The translations under genes and the position numbers were made by a program. The notes beneath the pieces were generated by a model. That model saw only the letters and a list, made by a program, of their open reading frames with translations. It was not told the origin of the DNA and did no database searches. A stretch of 16,185 bases of DNA from Oscillospiraceae bacterium (GTDB lineage Bacteria > Bacillota > Clostridia > Oscillospirales > Ruminococcaceae). Shown here in pieces: positions 1-7,755 of the stretch (position 1 is its first letter; every line of letters begins with the position of its first letter). Location: positions 1 through 16,185 of the forward strand of contig DXNX01000050.1 in NCBI GenBank assembly GCA_019413245.1. The letters are read 5' to 3'.

Positions 1-3000
1 ACCCGCGGTACCCGAACCGGCGATAGTCACCGCCGAAGCGCAGACACGGGACGGACGCGCTGAAGTACCAGCCATCCGACGAGTAGGTGGTCTCGCTGCC
101 CCCCGTCGCCGTGGGGTAAATGCACCACTCCAGGCCGCTTTTCGTCGCCACCGCAAATGCGCTGGGCCACCCGCTCGTGGGTACGCCCACGGCGGTTCCT
201 CCGCTGGTGTCGCTGAAATTGTTGGGGTTCATGATGATGTTCAGCCCCGCGCTGTTGTAGTAGCAGCCGTCTCCCCAGTCGTATACATTGTCCCAAAGAC
301 CCTCAATGTTCCGGTACTGCGTACCCAGGCCGTAGCTGTCCCGGCTGTTCTGCGTAGTTCCGGTATGGTACGGCATACTATCCGTATAACCCATGTTTCC
401 GGGGGCGCTGTTGTCTCCGCAGCCTTTGCCGATGGTCTTTTGGCTGTTCCAGTCTGCGAACTCCACCAGGTACAGCATCCAGATCGTCATGCGGATTTGG
501 ATGTCGCTCTGCCAGATGGTGCCGCCGAGGCCATGGATGCCGTTGCGGGCCGCACTTCTGGTAATATTCGCCTTGGGCTTTCCGCCGCTCTGGCTTTTCC
601 AGTTGCTCGTGTGGCAGTGATACCGGCCAATGTACACGGTGTTCCGCTCGCCCTTTCCATCCCCGCGGTCTGCGTGGGCCGGGGAGACATGGAACCCCGG
701 CGTCGCCTTGTCCGCGATCTGGAGTTTCAACCGGCTCCCGCTCTTTGTCCACTTGAACCAGAATTTCGGGATAGCCACCAGCTCGCCCGCTGCGGGGTCG
801 CTTGACCGAACCATCCCGCTCCAGGGCATCAGGTTATCGAACGGGCTTCCGTACTTGCTCTGTCCGGCCACATAGGGCACAGGGTTCGTGAAGCCTGCCG
901 CCTTATCCGTCCGGCTCCACACCGTTGTGCTGGTGCCGTCCCACTCCACGCCGTAGATGTTCGGCATCTCCACCTTCACAGAACAGGTCTTTGCACTCGG
1001 GGCGGTGTGGTTGGCGTCCGCCGCCACATTCACCGTCACTGTGGCGTTTCCGTCCTTAACGGCAGTCACCGTGACCGTGTTCCCGCTCACGCTCACCGTC
1101 ACCACGCCGCTGGGCGATGCGGTGGCCGAGACCGCCCCCGTGCCGTTCTTGGTCACAGTGATGCTCTTGCTCTTGGCAGAGGCGTCCAGGGTCATGGAGG
1201 TGGGGGAGAGGGCCAGCGTGCCTGCCGCCTTTTGAATGGCCCACGCCGCATTTTTAGCGGCCACACTTCCATCCTGCCACTGGTAGTCTTCTTTCGGCGT
1301 AAATGTCGCGTTGTAGTTGCCCGCGGCAATTCCGCTGGTAGTGCCGCCCATGGTCAGCTTTGTGCTGTCATAGTTGCTCCAACTCGGGCTTTGCGCCCCG
1401 CCGGTATAGGTCAGCGCTCCGGACTGACTGGGCACCACCGCGATCTTTGCCCGTTCAATGCGCCATGTGGCAGTCTTGGCGGTCGCGCTTCCGTCCTGCC
1501 ACTGGTAGTTGCCCTTTGGCGTAAAGGTCGCCTCATAGCTTCCCGCATTGGTTCCGCTGGTGGTTCCGCCCAGGGTCAGCTTTGTGCTTTCGTAGTTGGC
1601 CCAGTTCGGTGTCTGTGCGCTTCCGGTATAGGCCAGCGCCCCGGACTGGCTGGGCACCGCCATGATCGTGGCCCGCCCGATTTTCCACACTACGGTTTTT
1701 GTCTCGTTGGTGCCGTCTCCCCAGGTGTACCCCTCCTTCGGGGTAAATGTGGCGTTATACGAACCTGCGTCCGTCCCCTTGGTCACGCCGCCCATGGTCA
1801 TGGTCTCCGGGTTGTAGCTGTTCCAGGTCGGGCTTTGCTCGCTGCCGGTGTAGGTCAGTGTTCCGTTCTGGCTGGGCACAGCGTCGATGGTGTGCCCAAT
1901 TTTTGTGATGGCGTCCAGCGCCGCGTCCGCAGACTTCTGCGCGTCGATTGCTCTTTGCGCGGCTGCGTCCATGGCCCCCTGCAAGTTTTTCGCCCCCAGC
2001 CCCTTGTTGTCGGTATAGCCAATGTCTGCGGCTTTCGTGCCATGGGGGTTTCCCTCCTTGGTCATGCTGTGGTCGTAGGCGATCTTGCCTCGGTCACCGC
2101 GGTAGGCTGTACTCTGCGTTTCGCCCAGAGCCAGGTCGGAGCCGATGGGCGCATAGCTGTGCCCGCTCCACCGGTAGGTGATGTTGGTTTCCGCATCTAT
2201 GTAGACCTTGCCGCTTTCCGGGGTGATCTGCTCCCGGTGGGCCGGGTCAGAGTAGAAAGCGCCCTCATGGTAATAGCCCTCCACCACATCATCCACATAG
2301 CTGGGGAGCTGCGCCGCCGCAATCTTCCCGTCGTCGCCAAGTCCCGCTATGCCGTTCGGTGCGTTCACCGGCATCTGGGCGGCGCTCACCTTGCCGTCCT
2401 TGTCCAGCCCCGCTACACCGTTCGGCGTGTTTACAGGGAGCTGGTCGATCACCACTTTTCTGTCAGCGCCCAAATCCGCCTTTTTCTCAAACAGGGCCGC
2501 GTGGGCCTCCCGGTCTCCGGCGTGGGCACCCATGGCCTCATTGATTGCCTGTCCCATGGTTTCCGCCGTCACCACAGCGGCGGCATCAATTTTGACCGTA
2601 AGGTTTCCCTGGTTGGAGAATGCCAGCAGCCCGTAGAATGTGTACACAAAGTCCGGCATGGCCTCCTTGCTCGGGATTTCAATGCCGATGTCCGTATCCG
2701 TCTGGAACAGGGCGATCATTTGATCTTCTTCCTCGTCCAGTCTCGCCCATACGCCGAACTGGTTGAGGTTGTACCCCACCGCAGCCTGTGCCGTCACTTG
2801 CAGTTTGAGCCTCTGGCCCTTTTCTGCCGGTGTGTTGGACACGATGCTCACCGTCTGCTTTTCGTTCACAAGAGCCGACTGCGCCAGCATGGCGGTCTGC
2901 TCCACTCGCCCTTGCCCCGCCGCCGCTCTGGTGATGTGCAGGTTCTTCCCCTCCACCCACCGGGTCAGCAGGTCGTTTCCGTTGTTCGTGATTACGCCTA

Positions 3001-3010
3001 ACCAGGCCAT
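1..3010 (-). CDS. Large modular tail fibre, Ig-like repeats and C-lectin-like tip (3' end outside window)
   Basis: An open frame of 1003 codons runs from the ATG at 3010 off the left edge without a stop, so the protein is partial at its C-terminus. An AGGAGG site lies 7 bases before the ATG, inside the last codons of gpI. Residues 1 to about 150 resemble the N-terminal tail-collar/fibre attachment domain of P2 gpH-like fibres. Residues 192-235 hold two 22-residue linker repeats (PVN-PNG-AGL-DGK). Residues about 236-315 contain the common fibre module with YRWSG and STAYRGDRGKIAYDHS. Three 74-residue Ig-like repeats begin at residues 378, 452 and 526 (VPSQ-G-L-YTG), followed by a BIg2-like domain at about 601-680. 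Residues 682-1003 form a Trp/Gly-rich domain with GLWDNVYDWGDG (904-915), typical of C-lectin/FGE-like phage tips. Role: host receptor binding at the baseplate. The module calls come from reading the sequence, not from a profile search. Confidence 0.88.
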   Translation of the reverse strand, partial: MAWLGVITNNGNDLLTRWVEGKNLHITRAAAGQGRVEQTAMLAQSALVNEKQTVSIVSNTPAEKGQRLKLQVTAQAAVGYNLNQFGVWARLDEEEDQMIALFQTDTDIGIEIPSKEAMPDFVYTFYGLLAFSNQGNLTVKIDAAAVVTAETMGQAINEAMGAHAGDREAHAALFEKKADLGADRKVVIDQLPVNTPNGVAGLDKDGKVSAAQMPVNAPNGIAGLGDDGKIAAAQLPSYVDDVVEGYYHEGAFYSDPAHREQITPESGKVYIDAETNITYRWSGHSYAPIGSDLALGETQSTAYRGDRGKIAYDHSMTKEGNPHGTKAADIGYTDNKGLGAKNLQGAMDAAAQRAIDAQKSADAALDAITKIGHTIDAVPSQNGTLTYTGSEQSPTWNSYNPETMTMGGVTKGTDAGSYNATFTPKEGYTWGDGTNETKTVVWKIGRATIMAVPSQSGALAYTGSAQTPNWANYESTKLTLGGTTSGTNAGSYEATFTPKGNYQWQDGSATAKTATWRIERAKIAVVPSQSGALTYTGGAQSPSWSNYDSTKLTMGGTTSGIAAGNYNATFTPKEDYQWQDGSVAAKNAAWAIQKAAGTLALSPTSMTLDASAKSKSITVTKNGTGAVSATASPSGVVTVSVSGNTVTVTAVKDGNATVTVNVAADANHTAPSAKTCSVKVEMPNIYGVEWDGTSTTVWSRTDKAAGFTNPVPYVAGQSKYGSPFDNLMPWSGMVRSSDPAAGELVAIPKFWFKWTKSGSRLKLQIADKATPGFHVSPAHADRGDGKGERNTVYIGRYHCHTSNWKSQSGGKPKANITRSAARNGIHGLGGTIWQSDIQIRMTIWMLYLVEFADWNSQKTIGKGCGDNSAPGNMGYTDSMPYHTGTTQNSRDSYGLGTQYRNIEGLWDNVYDWGDGCYYNSAGLNIIMNPNNFSDTSGGTAVGVPTSGWPSAFAVATKSGLEWCIYPTATGGSETTYSSDGWYFSASVPCLRFGGDYRRFGYRG
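1214..1879 (-). repeat. Three tandem 74-codon Ig-like repeats in the tail fibre gene
   Basis: The motif VPSQ(N/S)G-L-YTG starts at 1879, 1657 and 1435, exactly 222 bases apart each time, so the unit is 74 codons with no indels. Each unit continues with a GG-T-G-AG-Y-ATFTPK core and ends in a Trp-rich strand near K-A-W-I. The DNA of units two and three is also clearly similar (for example the stretch encoding YQWQDGS), which suggests fairly recent duplication or continuing exchange. Units of this kind act as spacers or carbohydrate-binding decorations on fibres. The exact Ig-like family is not certain from reading alone. Confidence 0.85.
2306..2437 (-). repeat. Two tandem 22-codon linker repeats in the tail fibre gene
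   Basis: Residues 192-213 and 214-235 of the fibre are two copies of a 22-residue unit with the pattern PVN(T/A)PNG(V/I)AGL--DGK(V/I)-AAQ(M/L). The next residue, the P of PSYVDD, starts as a third copy would but then diverges. Such repeats are common in tail fibres, where they make short turns between shaft segments. Confidence 0.8.
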
Positions 3011-3013
3011 GTT

Positions 3014-3712
3014 TTATCCTCCTGTTCTCTCGGTTGTCCCGAAGTCGATGATTACCGCTCCTACGCAGGCCGCCAGGGCGTGTGCCGTGGCCGTCCCTGT
3101 TTTGGTGTCCGGGCTTGGGTTCACCCGGATGGTGGTGCAGCTCTCCACGAACTCAGCGCCTACATAGGCCGCCATTCCGTAAGCTGTCGCCACGCCGCCC
3201 GCATCGTAGTATTCCACCTCCTCCAAGTGGGAGCTGAACCGCTTTGCCGCCGCAAGCCGCCGTTCGATCTCCCGGAGCGACATCGCTTCAAATTCCTCCC
3301 GTTCCTCCACCGTGACGATGTTCACCCGCAGCCGGAACCTCCCGTGCGTCCCGCCGTACTCAAACCATTCCTCCAGGGTTGAACCCGGATAGATAGCGTC
3401 CGCCTGCGCCCGGACTGCGCCCACTGTGCCCATCGTCCGCCGAATGGTCAATGCTGTTTTAACGATGCGCCGTTTCCGGTCGATGTCGTACCCGGTGTCA
3501 TACCAGTCGATTTTCCAGTTGACCGCCAGGGCGTCAAGCACTGGCTCCGCCACGCTGTCGATGGCGGTATAGATTTGGCTTCCGTCGATATAATCCATGG
3601 TCTTTTTGTGCAGCACGGCAGCGGCCATGGACAGCGCCTTGACCCACGGCTGTTCCCGCACGATACGCGGCAGGCCGTCTATGATCTGCGCATCTCTCAG
3701 GCTTTTAATCAT
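3014..3712 (-). CDS. I: Tail protein I (P2 gpI-like baseplate protein)
   Basis: This is a 232-residue protein related to P2 gpI, which sits at the edge of the baseplate and helps attach the tail fibre. The body (residues about 1-170) has the family layout: an N-terminal DGLP segment, helices, the YDTGYDIDRKRRIVKTA stretch and the T-GAV--QADAIYPGS region typical of gpI. It is longer than P2 gpI (176 residues) because of a C-terminal extension at about 172-232 holding two copies of a motif (ATAYGMAAYVGAEF and TATAHALAACVGAVII). The ATG overlaps the stop of gene J by 8 bases (ATGATTAA), implying coupled translation. The fibre gene starts 3 bases after its stop. Family call is firm; the role of the extension is unknown. 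Confidence 0.88.
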   Translation of the reverse strand: MIKSLRDAQIIDGLPRIVREQPWVKALSMAAAVLHKKTMDYIDGSQIYTAIDSVAEPVLDALAVNWKIDWYDTGYDIDRKRRIVKTALTIRRTMGTVGAVRAQADAIYPGSTLEEWFEYGGTHGRFRLRVNIVTVEEREEFEAMSLREIERRLAAAKRFSSHLEEVEYYDAGGVATAYGMAAYVGAEFVESCTTIRVNPSPDTKTGTATAHALAACVGAVIIDFGTTERTGG

Positions 3713-4862
3713 CCTCCAGCCCTCCGTAGGTCGCCGTCACACCGGTGCATTTCGGCAGCATCATGGTCTGCACGGCCACATCCGCCGGGGCCGTCAGCTT
3801 CACCCGCTTTGCCCCCGCCGCCCGCAGGCGGGCGATCAGCTCCGTCGGGTTGATGTCCCGCCCAAGTTTCCGCTGCCATGTCTGGAAGTCCTTGACCGCC
3901 GCCGTTACCTTGCTCTGGATTTCACTTGCGCTTCTCTGGTTGCTCTCTGCAATCCAATAGGTGAACGATATGGTATAGTCCACCTCCTCCGGTGCGAGGC
4001 AGCTTACATGGTCACACAGCGGGCGAATGGTCTCGTCGTCCATGTGTTCCGCCATACCCGCAAGCTCCGTCGGGTTCGGAAGCCGAAGCCCTGTTTCATC
4101 CTCGATCACGAAGTAGATATTCACCTCGTCCGGCTGTGGGCTTACGATGCGGACATCCGCCACATCCCCACGCCATTCCCGCGCATAGTATTCATAGGCG
4201 TCCCGCGGCCCGGCGCAGCTATAAACGCTCGGCGCAAGGTAGATGCGCCGGGTCAGGCTGTCGTCGTCCTCGGTGTCCAGTCCGCCCGTACTCGGCGTTG
4301 TGTTGCTCACGCCGGAAATGTACGGAATGGGGTCTACCAGTATTTTGATTGCACCCGAAAGGATGCCGCTGCTCTCCGCTCCGGCTTCCTCAGCTTGCAC
4401 CACAACATCCGCATAGCCCTCGCCCGCCTTGATCTCGGCGTACTCCAGGCTGTTGAAATACTTCCCGTCCTCGGTTTTCACCCGCGTTCCCGCCGGGATA
4501 GCAACAACGACGCTCCTCGGCTCCTCCAGGCTGAACCGCACAGAGGCCGTGGCCCGTTCCGGTGCTTTCCTGGTCAGCCCCACCAGCGCCGCCAGCGCAT
4601 CCAAGGCGCTCCCGGTGCTGGTTTTCAGCATTTCCATTCTGCCCTTTGCGTCCGCATACTGCATGGTCTGATATTCCATCGCGCAGAACGCTTTAATCAG
4701 CAGGTTCACCGTGTCGGCGTCCCCGATCTCCGGGTCTCTCCCGGTCAGCTCCCGGTAATATCCGGCGTACAGTTCCCGCATTTGATCTTCCGTCTCCTGC
4801 AAGGTCATGTTCTCGATGAAGTTCAGCTCCGGGCAGTTCTCCAGCTCGATGATATTAGACAA
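3705..4862 (-). CDS. J: Baseplate J-like protein
   Basis: This 385-residue protein belongs to the baseplate J family (P2 gpJ, 302 residues; functionally like T4 gp6), a wedge component linking the hub to the periphery. Visible signatures are the N-terminal helical part with DPE-GDADTVNLLIKAF, a central beta domain with AIPAGTRV, and the E-DDSLTRRI-LAPS-YSCAGPRDAYEYYAR stretch followed by V-DVRIVSP-P-EVNIYFV, which is diagnostic. The start is TTG at 4862, overlapping the end of gene W by 8 bases. A GGTGGTGA Shine-Dalgarno lies 6-7 bases upstream, and no better ATG occurs before residue 19. The stop overlaps the start of gene I. Confidence 0.93.
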   Translation of the reverse strand: MSNIIELENCPELNFIENMTLQETEDQMRELYAGYYRELTGRDPEIGDADTVNLLIKAFCAMEYQTMQYADAKGRMEMLKTSTGSALDALAALVGLTRKAPERATASVRFSLEEPRSVVVAIPAGTRVKTEDGKYFNSLEYAEIKAGEGYADVVVQAEEAGAESSGILSGAIKILVDPIPYISGVSNTTPSTGGLDTEDDDSLTRRIYLAPSVYSCAGPRDAYEYYAREWRGDVADVRIVSPQPDEVNIYFVIEDETGLRLPNPTELAGMAEHMDDETIRPLCDHVSCLAPEEVDYTISFTYWIAESNQRSASEIQSKVTAAVKDFQTWQRKLGRDINPTELIARLRAAGAKRVKLTAPADVAVQTMMLPKCTGVTATYGGLEDD

Positions 4863-5169
4863 TTTCGATCACCACCTTTGGGGTCATAGTTCCGTCCTGC
4901 GCCTTTCCGCCCGTCCATTCCACGCGGGCCACCTTTGCCCGCGGCTCATACCGTTCGGTTTTGCGCACATATTCTGCAACCAGGAGAACTTGCGCATTCT
5001 CCTGTGGGTAGTCGATGATGCTGCCGTCAATTCCAAACTCCCGGTCAAGCGCCTGCTCCCCGGCCACAGTCCCATACAGCACTTGCAGGTTTCGATATAC
5101 CTCCCGCGCCGTGCTGTCGTCCACCTTGCCCGGCAGTATCTCGATCACAGCATTTTCCGTGTTAAGCAT
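4855..5169 (-). CDS. W: Baseplate wedge protein W (GPW/gp25 family)
   Basis: This is a 104-residue GPW/gp25-family protein, the conserved wedge component that in T4 and P2 nucleates sheath assembly at the baseplate. The visible signatures are ALDREFGID in the first half and the YEPRAKVARVEW segment near the C-terminus, both hallmarks of the family. Length matches P2 gpW (115) closely. An AAGGAGGG site lies 5 bases before the ATG, just after the stop of gpU (10-base gap). The downstream J gene begins inside its last codons, so the two are probably translated as a coupled pair. Confidence 0.93.
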   Translation of the reverse strand: MLNTENAVIEILPGKVDDSTAREVYRNLQVLYGTVAGEQALDREFGIDGSIIDYPQENAQVLLVAEYVRKTERYEPRAKVARVEWTGGKAQDGTMTPKVVIEIV

Positions 5170-5179
5170 AGCGCCCTCC

Positions 5180-5572
5180 TTACAGGTATTCTTCGATGGT
5201 CAGCGTCACTTTGCACTCCACCATCGCCCCCCGGTGCAGCACTACGGCCCACTCGTCGCTGATGTCGGTGATTTTGAACGGATACGGCGAAAGGGGCGAG
5301 CCGCCGATAATGAACCAGTCCGCCACATCCTGCTCTGCCACGCGTTGCAGGCGTCGCAGTGAGCTTCTCGGGTTCACGCCGTCCTGTGCCCGAAGCAGCA
5401 GGTCATACGAATATTTCCGCAGCTTGGGCGCAATCCACTGGCTCCTTGCCCTCGCCCCGGTTCGGTTGTGGGTTGCCCACTCGCTTCCGCCCTGTCCTTT
5501 CAGGCCGCTCGGTGTCAGGATGCGCCGGTCGCTCACCGTGAATGACACCCCCATATAGCTCCCCAGCGCCAT
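5180..5572 (-). CDS. U: Tail protein U (P2 gpU-like)
   Basis: This 130-residue protein resembles P2 gpU, a tail assembly protein. Typical features are the opening beta strand leading to FTVSDRRILTP, a W-TH----ARSQWI stretch, the LLLRAQDGVNPRSSL-RL segment and a C-terminal ITDISDEW-VVLHRGAMVECKVTLTIEEYL. It is shorter than P2 gpU (159). AAGGAGGAG lies 6 bases before the ATG. In P2, U sits between the tape measure gene and D; here it lies between the spike gene V and wedge gene W. An internal Met at residue 7 is a possible alternative start but has a poorer site. Confidence 0.82.
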   Translation of the reverse strand: MALGSYMGVSFTVSDRRILTPSGLKGQGGSEWATHNRTGARARSQWIAPKLRKYSYDLLLRAQDGVNPRSSLRRLQRVAEQDVADWFIIGGSPLSPYPFKITDISDEWAVVLHRGAMVECKVTLTIEEYL

Positions 5573-5586
5573 GTGCGATCTCCTCC

Positions 5587-6399
5587 TTACTTTGGCGGTG
5601 TAGTCCCGCCGCCCAGGCTGTCCTCGTGCGTGTGGTTGACAAGGCTTTTCCCTTGTATGACAATATCGCCCGCCGATGCCTCCGCCTTGATCTCCGGGGC
5701 CGACAGGTTGATTTTGCTCGGACTGGTCACGGTCACATCCCCCGCCTCTGTCACGGTGATTACCGCTCCGTTCAGCGCGATCTTTGCCTCGCCGCCCGAC
5801 ACTTCGACTTCCACGCCCTTTGTCACCGTCAGCGTGTACTTTCCTCCGGCGGACACGCTCAGTTCCCCCGCCGCCTCAATGCTCGCAAAGCTCCCGGCCT
5901 CGATGCTCACCGATGTTCCCGCCACAAGGCCGACGCCCGTTTTCGCATTCAGGCTGATGCTGGCCGAGCTGCTTTTGGCCTGGAATTGCCCGCCCGCCAC
6001 CAGGCTGATGGGGCCTTTTGCTTCATCGAAGATTTCTCCGTTGCAGGTACGCCCGGTGCGCTTGTCCACATACTGCGTGTACACGCCCGTATTCTCGTCA
6101 TACCGGCTGTAAGCCCGTCCCTTTTGGGAGCCGTATTCCTTTCGGTAAAGCCCCTTGAAGCCCTCCGCTGGGCGGTTTGTTTTGTTCCAGACCGTTCCCG
6201 TCGTCGTGGCCGCCGCAAGGCCGCTGCTGGTGTGCGCCACGCTGACGATCTGGCCGATCACCGGCATTTTGTATTCGCCGTTGCTGATGGCATTGATCTT
6301 CCGCGTCACGCTTTGCCCCCGGTCAAAGTATGTCACTTCATAGGTGCCCGCCTCATAGTCGATGGCGCTCACGCGCCCCGTGCGGTTCGTGCTTGCCAC
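5587..6399 (-). CDS. V: Baseplate spike protein V (P2 gpV-like)
   Basis: This 270-residue protein is the membrane-piercing spike that caps the tail tube. Residues about 1-85 form the OB-fold-like N-terminal domain that docks onto the hub. Residues about 115-245 are a run of alternating short strands (for example ASISLNAKTGVGLVAGTSVS), as expected for a trimeric beta-helix. The C-terminus carries HTH at 256-258 followed by EDSLGGGTTPP, matching the HxH metal-binding tip described for P2 gpV. It is longer than P2 gpV (211). The start is GTG at 6399 with AAGGAGGG about 7 bases upstream, embedded in the last codons of gene D. gpU follows after 14 bases. Confidence 0.92.
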   Translation of the reverse strand: MASTNRTGRVSAIDYEAGTYEVTYFDRGQSVTRKINAISNGEYKMPVIGQIVSVAHTSSGLAAATTTGTVWNKTNRPAEGFKGLYRKEYGSQKGRAYSRYDENTGVYTQYVDKRTGRTCNGEIFDEAKGPISLVAGGQFQAKSSSASISLNAKTGVGLVAGTSVSIEAGSFASIEAAGELSVSAGGKYTLTVTKGVEVEVSGGEAKIALNGAVITVTEAGDVTVTSPSKINLSAPEIKAEASAGDIVIQGKSLVNHTHEDSLGGGTTPPK

Positions 6400-6402
6400 C
6401 GG

Positions 6403-7755
6403 CTATCCCTCCTTTCCCGCGATGCAATAGCTCGCTGGCACCCATCCGGTTACATTCTTTCCTACCGGCAGCTTTCCGCACCGCGCCGCCGTGTTGGTCA
6501 TGCGGTATCTCCCGTTGATTAAGATGCCATCGTAGAAATAATAGGTTCCGCTCTTGTGGCACGCTGGACTTGCCGATGTGCTTGCCACATAGAAAGGCGC
6601 ATTTGTCAGCGCCACCGACGCCCCCGCTTCGGCTCCCGCCGCCGAGCTGGCCGCATTGGCCGCCGGGCTTGTGGTGGCGTAGGCGCTGTCGTAATCAACG
6701 CCGCTGTCCTCCTCCGGCTCGTGGTACTCGATCTTCCCGCCCACATCCCAGTAGTGGAACGCAGTTCCGATGCCGCTGCACTCGAAATCCGTGGTAAGTC
6801 CGCTGGCGCTCACCTTATGCGTCACCTTGTCAACAAAGTATTTTCCGTCCAGCTTTCCGTACCCGGCCAGATTGATGCAGTTTCCCGCACTCACCAGCCA
6901 GTCCCCATCTACCCCGAAGCGCAGCCGTACCGTGCCGTGGTTGGCGTTGTTCAGCTCCGCGCACAGTTGGACGCTGGCATCATATACGCTTGTCGCTCTC
7001 CGGTTCACGCTCTTTGTGTGTGTCCCTCCGCCCACGCTGCACACGATGTCGATGTCCTTGTCCGCGTCGGTGTAGTTGAAGTACCCACCGGTGTATGTGC
7101 CGGACAGGGTGGTGGTATATGCAAAACTGCCCGGCCTGATCTGCGTCCGGTGGAAAGTCTTTACCGCTCGCTTTTCCTTGTACCGCTCCCGGTCATACAC
7201 CCACAGCCGCCGGGCGTAAACTTTCAGGATAAGGCCGTAGTTTTTGCATAGCTGGTTGTAATAGCCGCTGTCCGTTCCGTCCTGCTCGTCGCACTCGATG
7301 TCATAATCGTCTGCATCGTAGGTGAACGCCAGCCCATACCGGCCCGCTATGGTCTCTCCAATTCTCTTGATGCTGGTGTTTTTCCAAATGGTTTCCCGCT
7401 CCAGCTCCGAAAAGTCGCTGTCGCTCGGCTTGCTCACGCCGCCGATCTGCAAGGTGGTTGGTGCATCAGAAAAGCTCACATCATCCAACACGAATAACCC
7501 GCACTCAATGATGCGCCTGTCTCCCTGCGCCTCCCAGTTGTACCCCCGGATGCGTGGGCGCAGCGTCGCGCCCTTTTCCGGTAGCCAGCCCCGCAGCCAC
7601 TTTCCATCCTGTGCGTCCAGCGTGATGTCAATGCTGTCGCTGTTGTCTGCCGCGCTGTCGATATAGGTCAGGCTTTCGATTTCTCCGCCTACCTGCCCGG
7701 CAAACGGGGCATTGTTGTAGCGCACATCCAGCGCCAGGCTTCTTGCTCTAATCAT
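6403..7755 (-). CDS. D: Baseplate hub protein D (late control D family) with extra C-terminal module
   Basis: This 450-residue protein is related to P2 gpD (387 residues) and the VgrG/T4 gp27 hub, the ring joining the tail tube to the spike. The body (about 1-347) shows the family pattern of beta strands: a start with LALDVRYNN, the SIDITLDAQDGKW segment, NTSIKRIGETIAGRYGL, a YYNQLCKNYGLILKVY region and a C-terminal GKYFVDKVTHKVSASG-TT-FECSG. A Ser/Ala-rich linker (348-380) joins a distinct domain at 381-450 with SGTYYFYDG--INGRYRMT and VTGWVP, similar in style to small SH3-like or wall-binding modules. I chose the ATG at 7755 because its AGG site is well spaced and it overlaps the X stop by 8 bases (ATGATTAG). 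An ATG at 7767 is possible. Confidence 0.88.
   Translation of the reverse strand: MIRARSLALDVRYNNAPFAGQVGGEIESLTYIDSAADNSDSIDITLDAQDGKWLRGWLPEKGATLRPRIRGYNWEAQGDRRIIECGLFVLDDVSFSDAPTTLQIGGVSKPSDSDFSELERETIWKNTSIKRIGETIAGRYGLAFTYDADDYDIECDEQDGTDSGYYNQLCKNYGLILKVYARRLWVYDRERYKEKRAVKTFHRTQIRPGSFAYTTTLSGTYTGGYFNYTDADKDIDIVCSVGGGTHTKSVNRRATSVYDASVQLCAELNNANHGTVRLRFGVDGDWLVSAGNCINLAGYGKLDGKYFVDKVTHKVSASGLTTDFECSGIGTAFHYWDVGGKIEYHEPEEDSGVDYDSAYATTSPAANAASSAAGAEAGASVALTNAPFYVASTSASPACHKSGTYYFYDGILINGRYRMTNTAARCGKLPVGKNVTGWVPASYCIAGKEG

Noticed and set aside
1214..1879. Regularly spaced repeats as a CRISPR array or mobile repeat
   Set aside because: The 222-base period is an exact multiple of three, in frame with the fibre, and encodes Ig-like domains; spacing and repeat length do not fit CRISPR.
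1007..3001. Plus-strand open frame of 664 codons opposite the tail fibre
   Set aside because: The minus frame encodes recognisable repeats and fibre modules without interruption. The plus frame merely mirrors the repeats and has no Shine-Dalgarno or domain.
1..3010. Tail fibre as a pseudogene because it lacks a stop codon
   Set aside because: The frame is open and domain-consistent to the very edge of the window, so the missing stop reflects window truncation rather than damage.
3597..4889. Plus-strand open frame of 430 codons opposite baseplate J and I
   Set aside because: Low-complexity His/Arg-rich translation crossing the J-I junction, with firm J and I families on the other strand.
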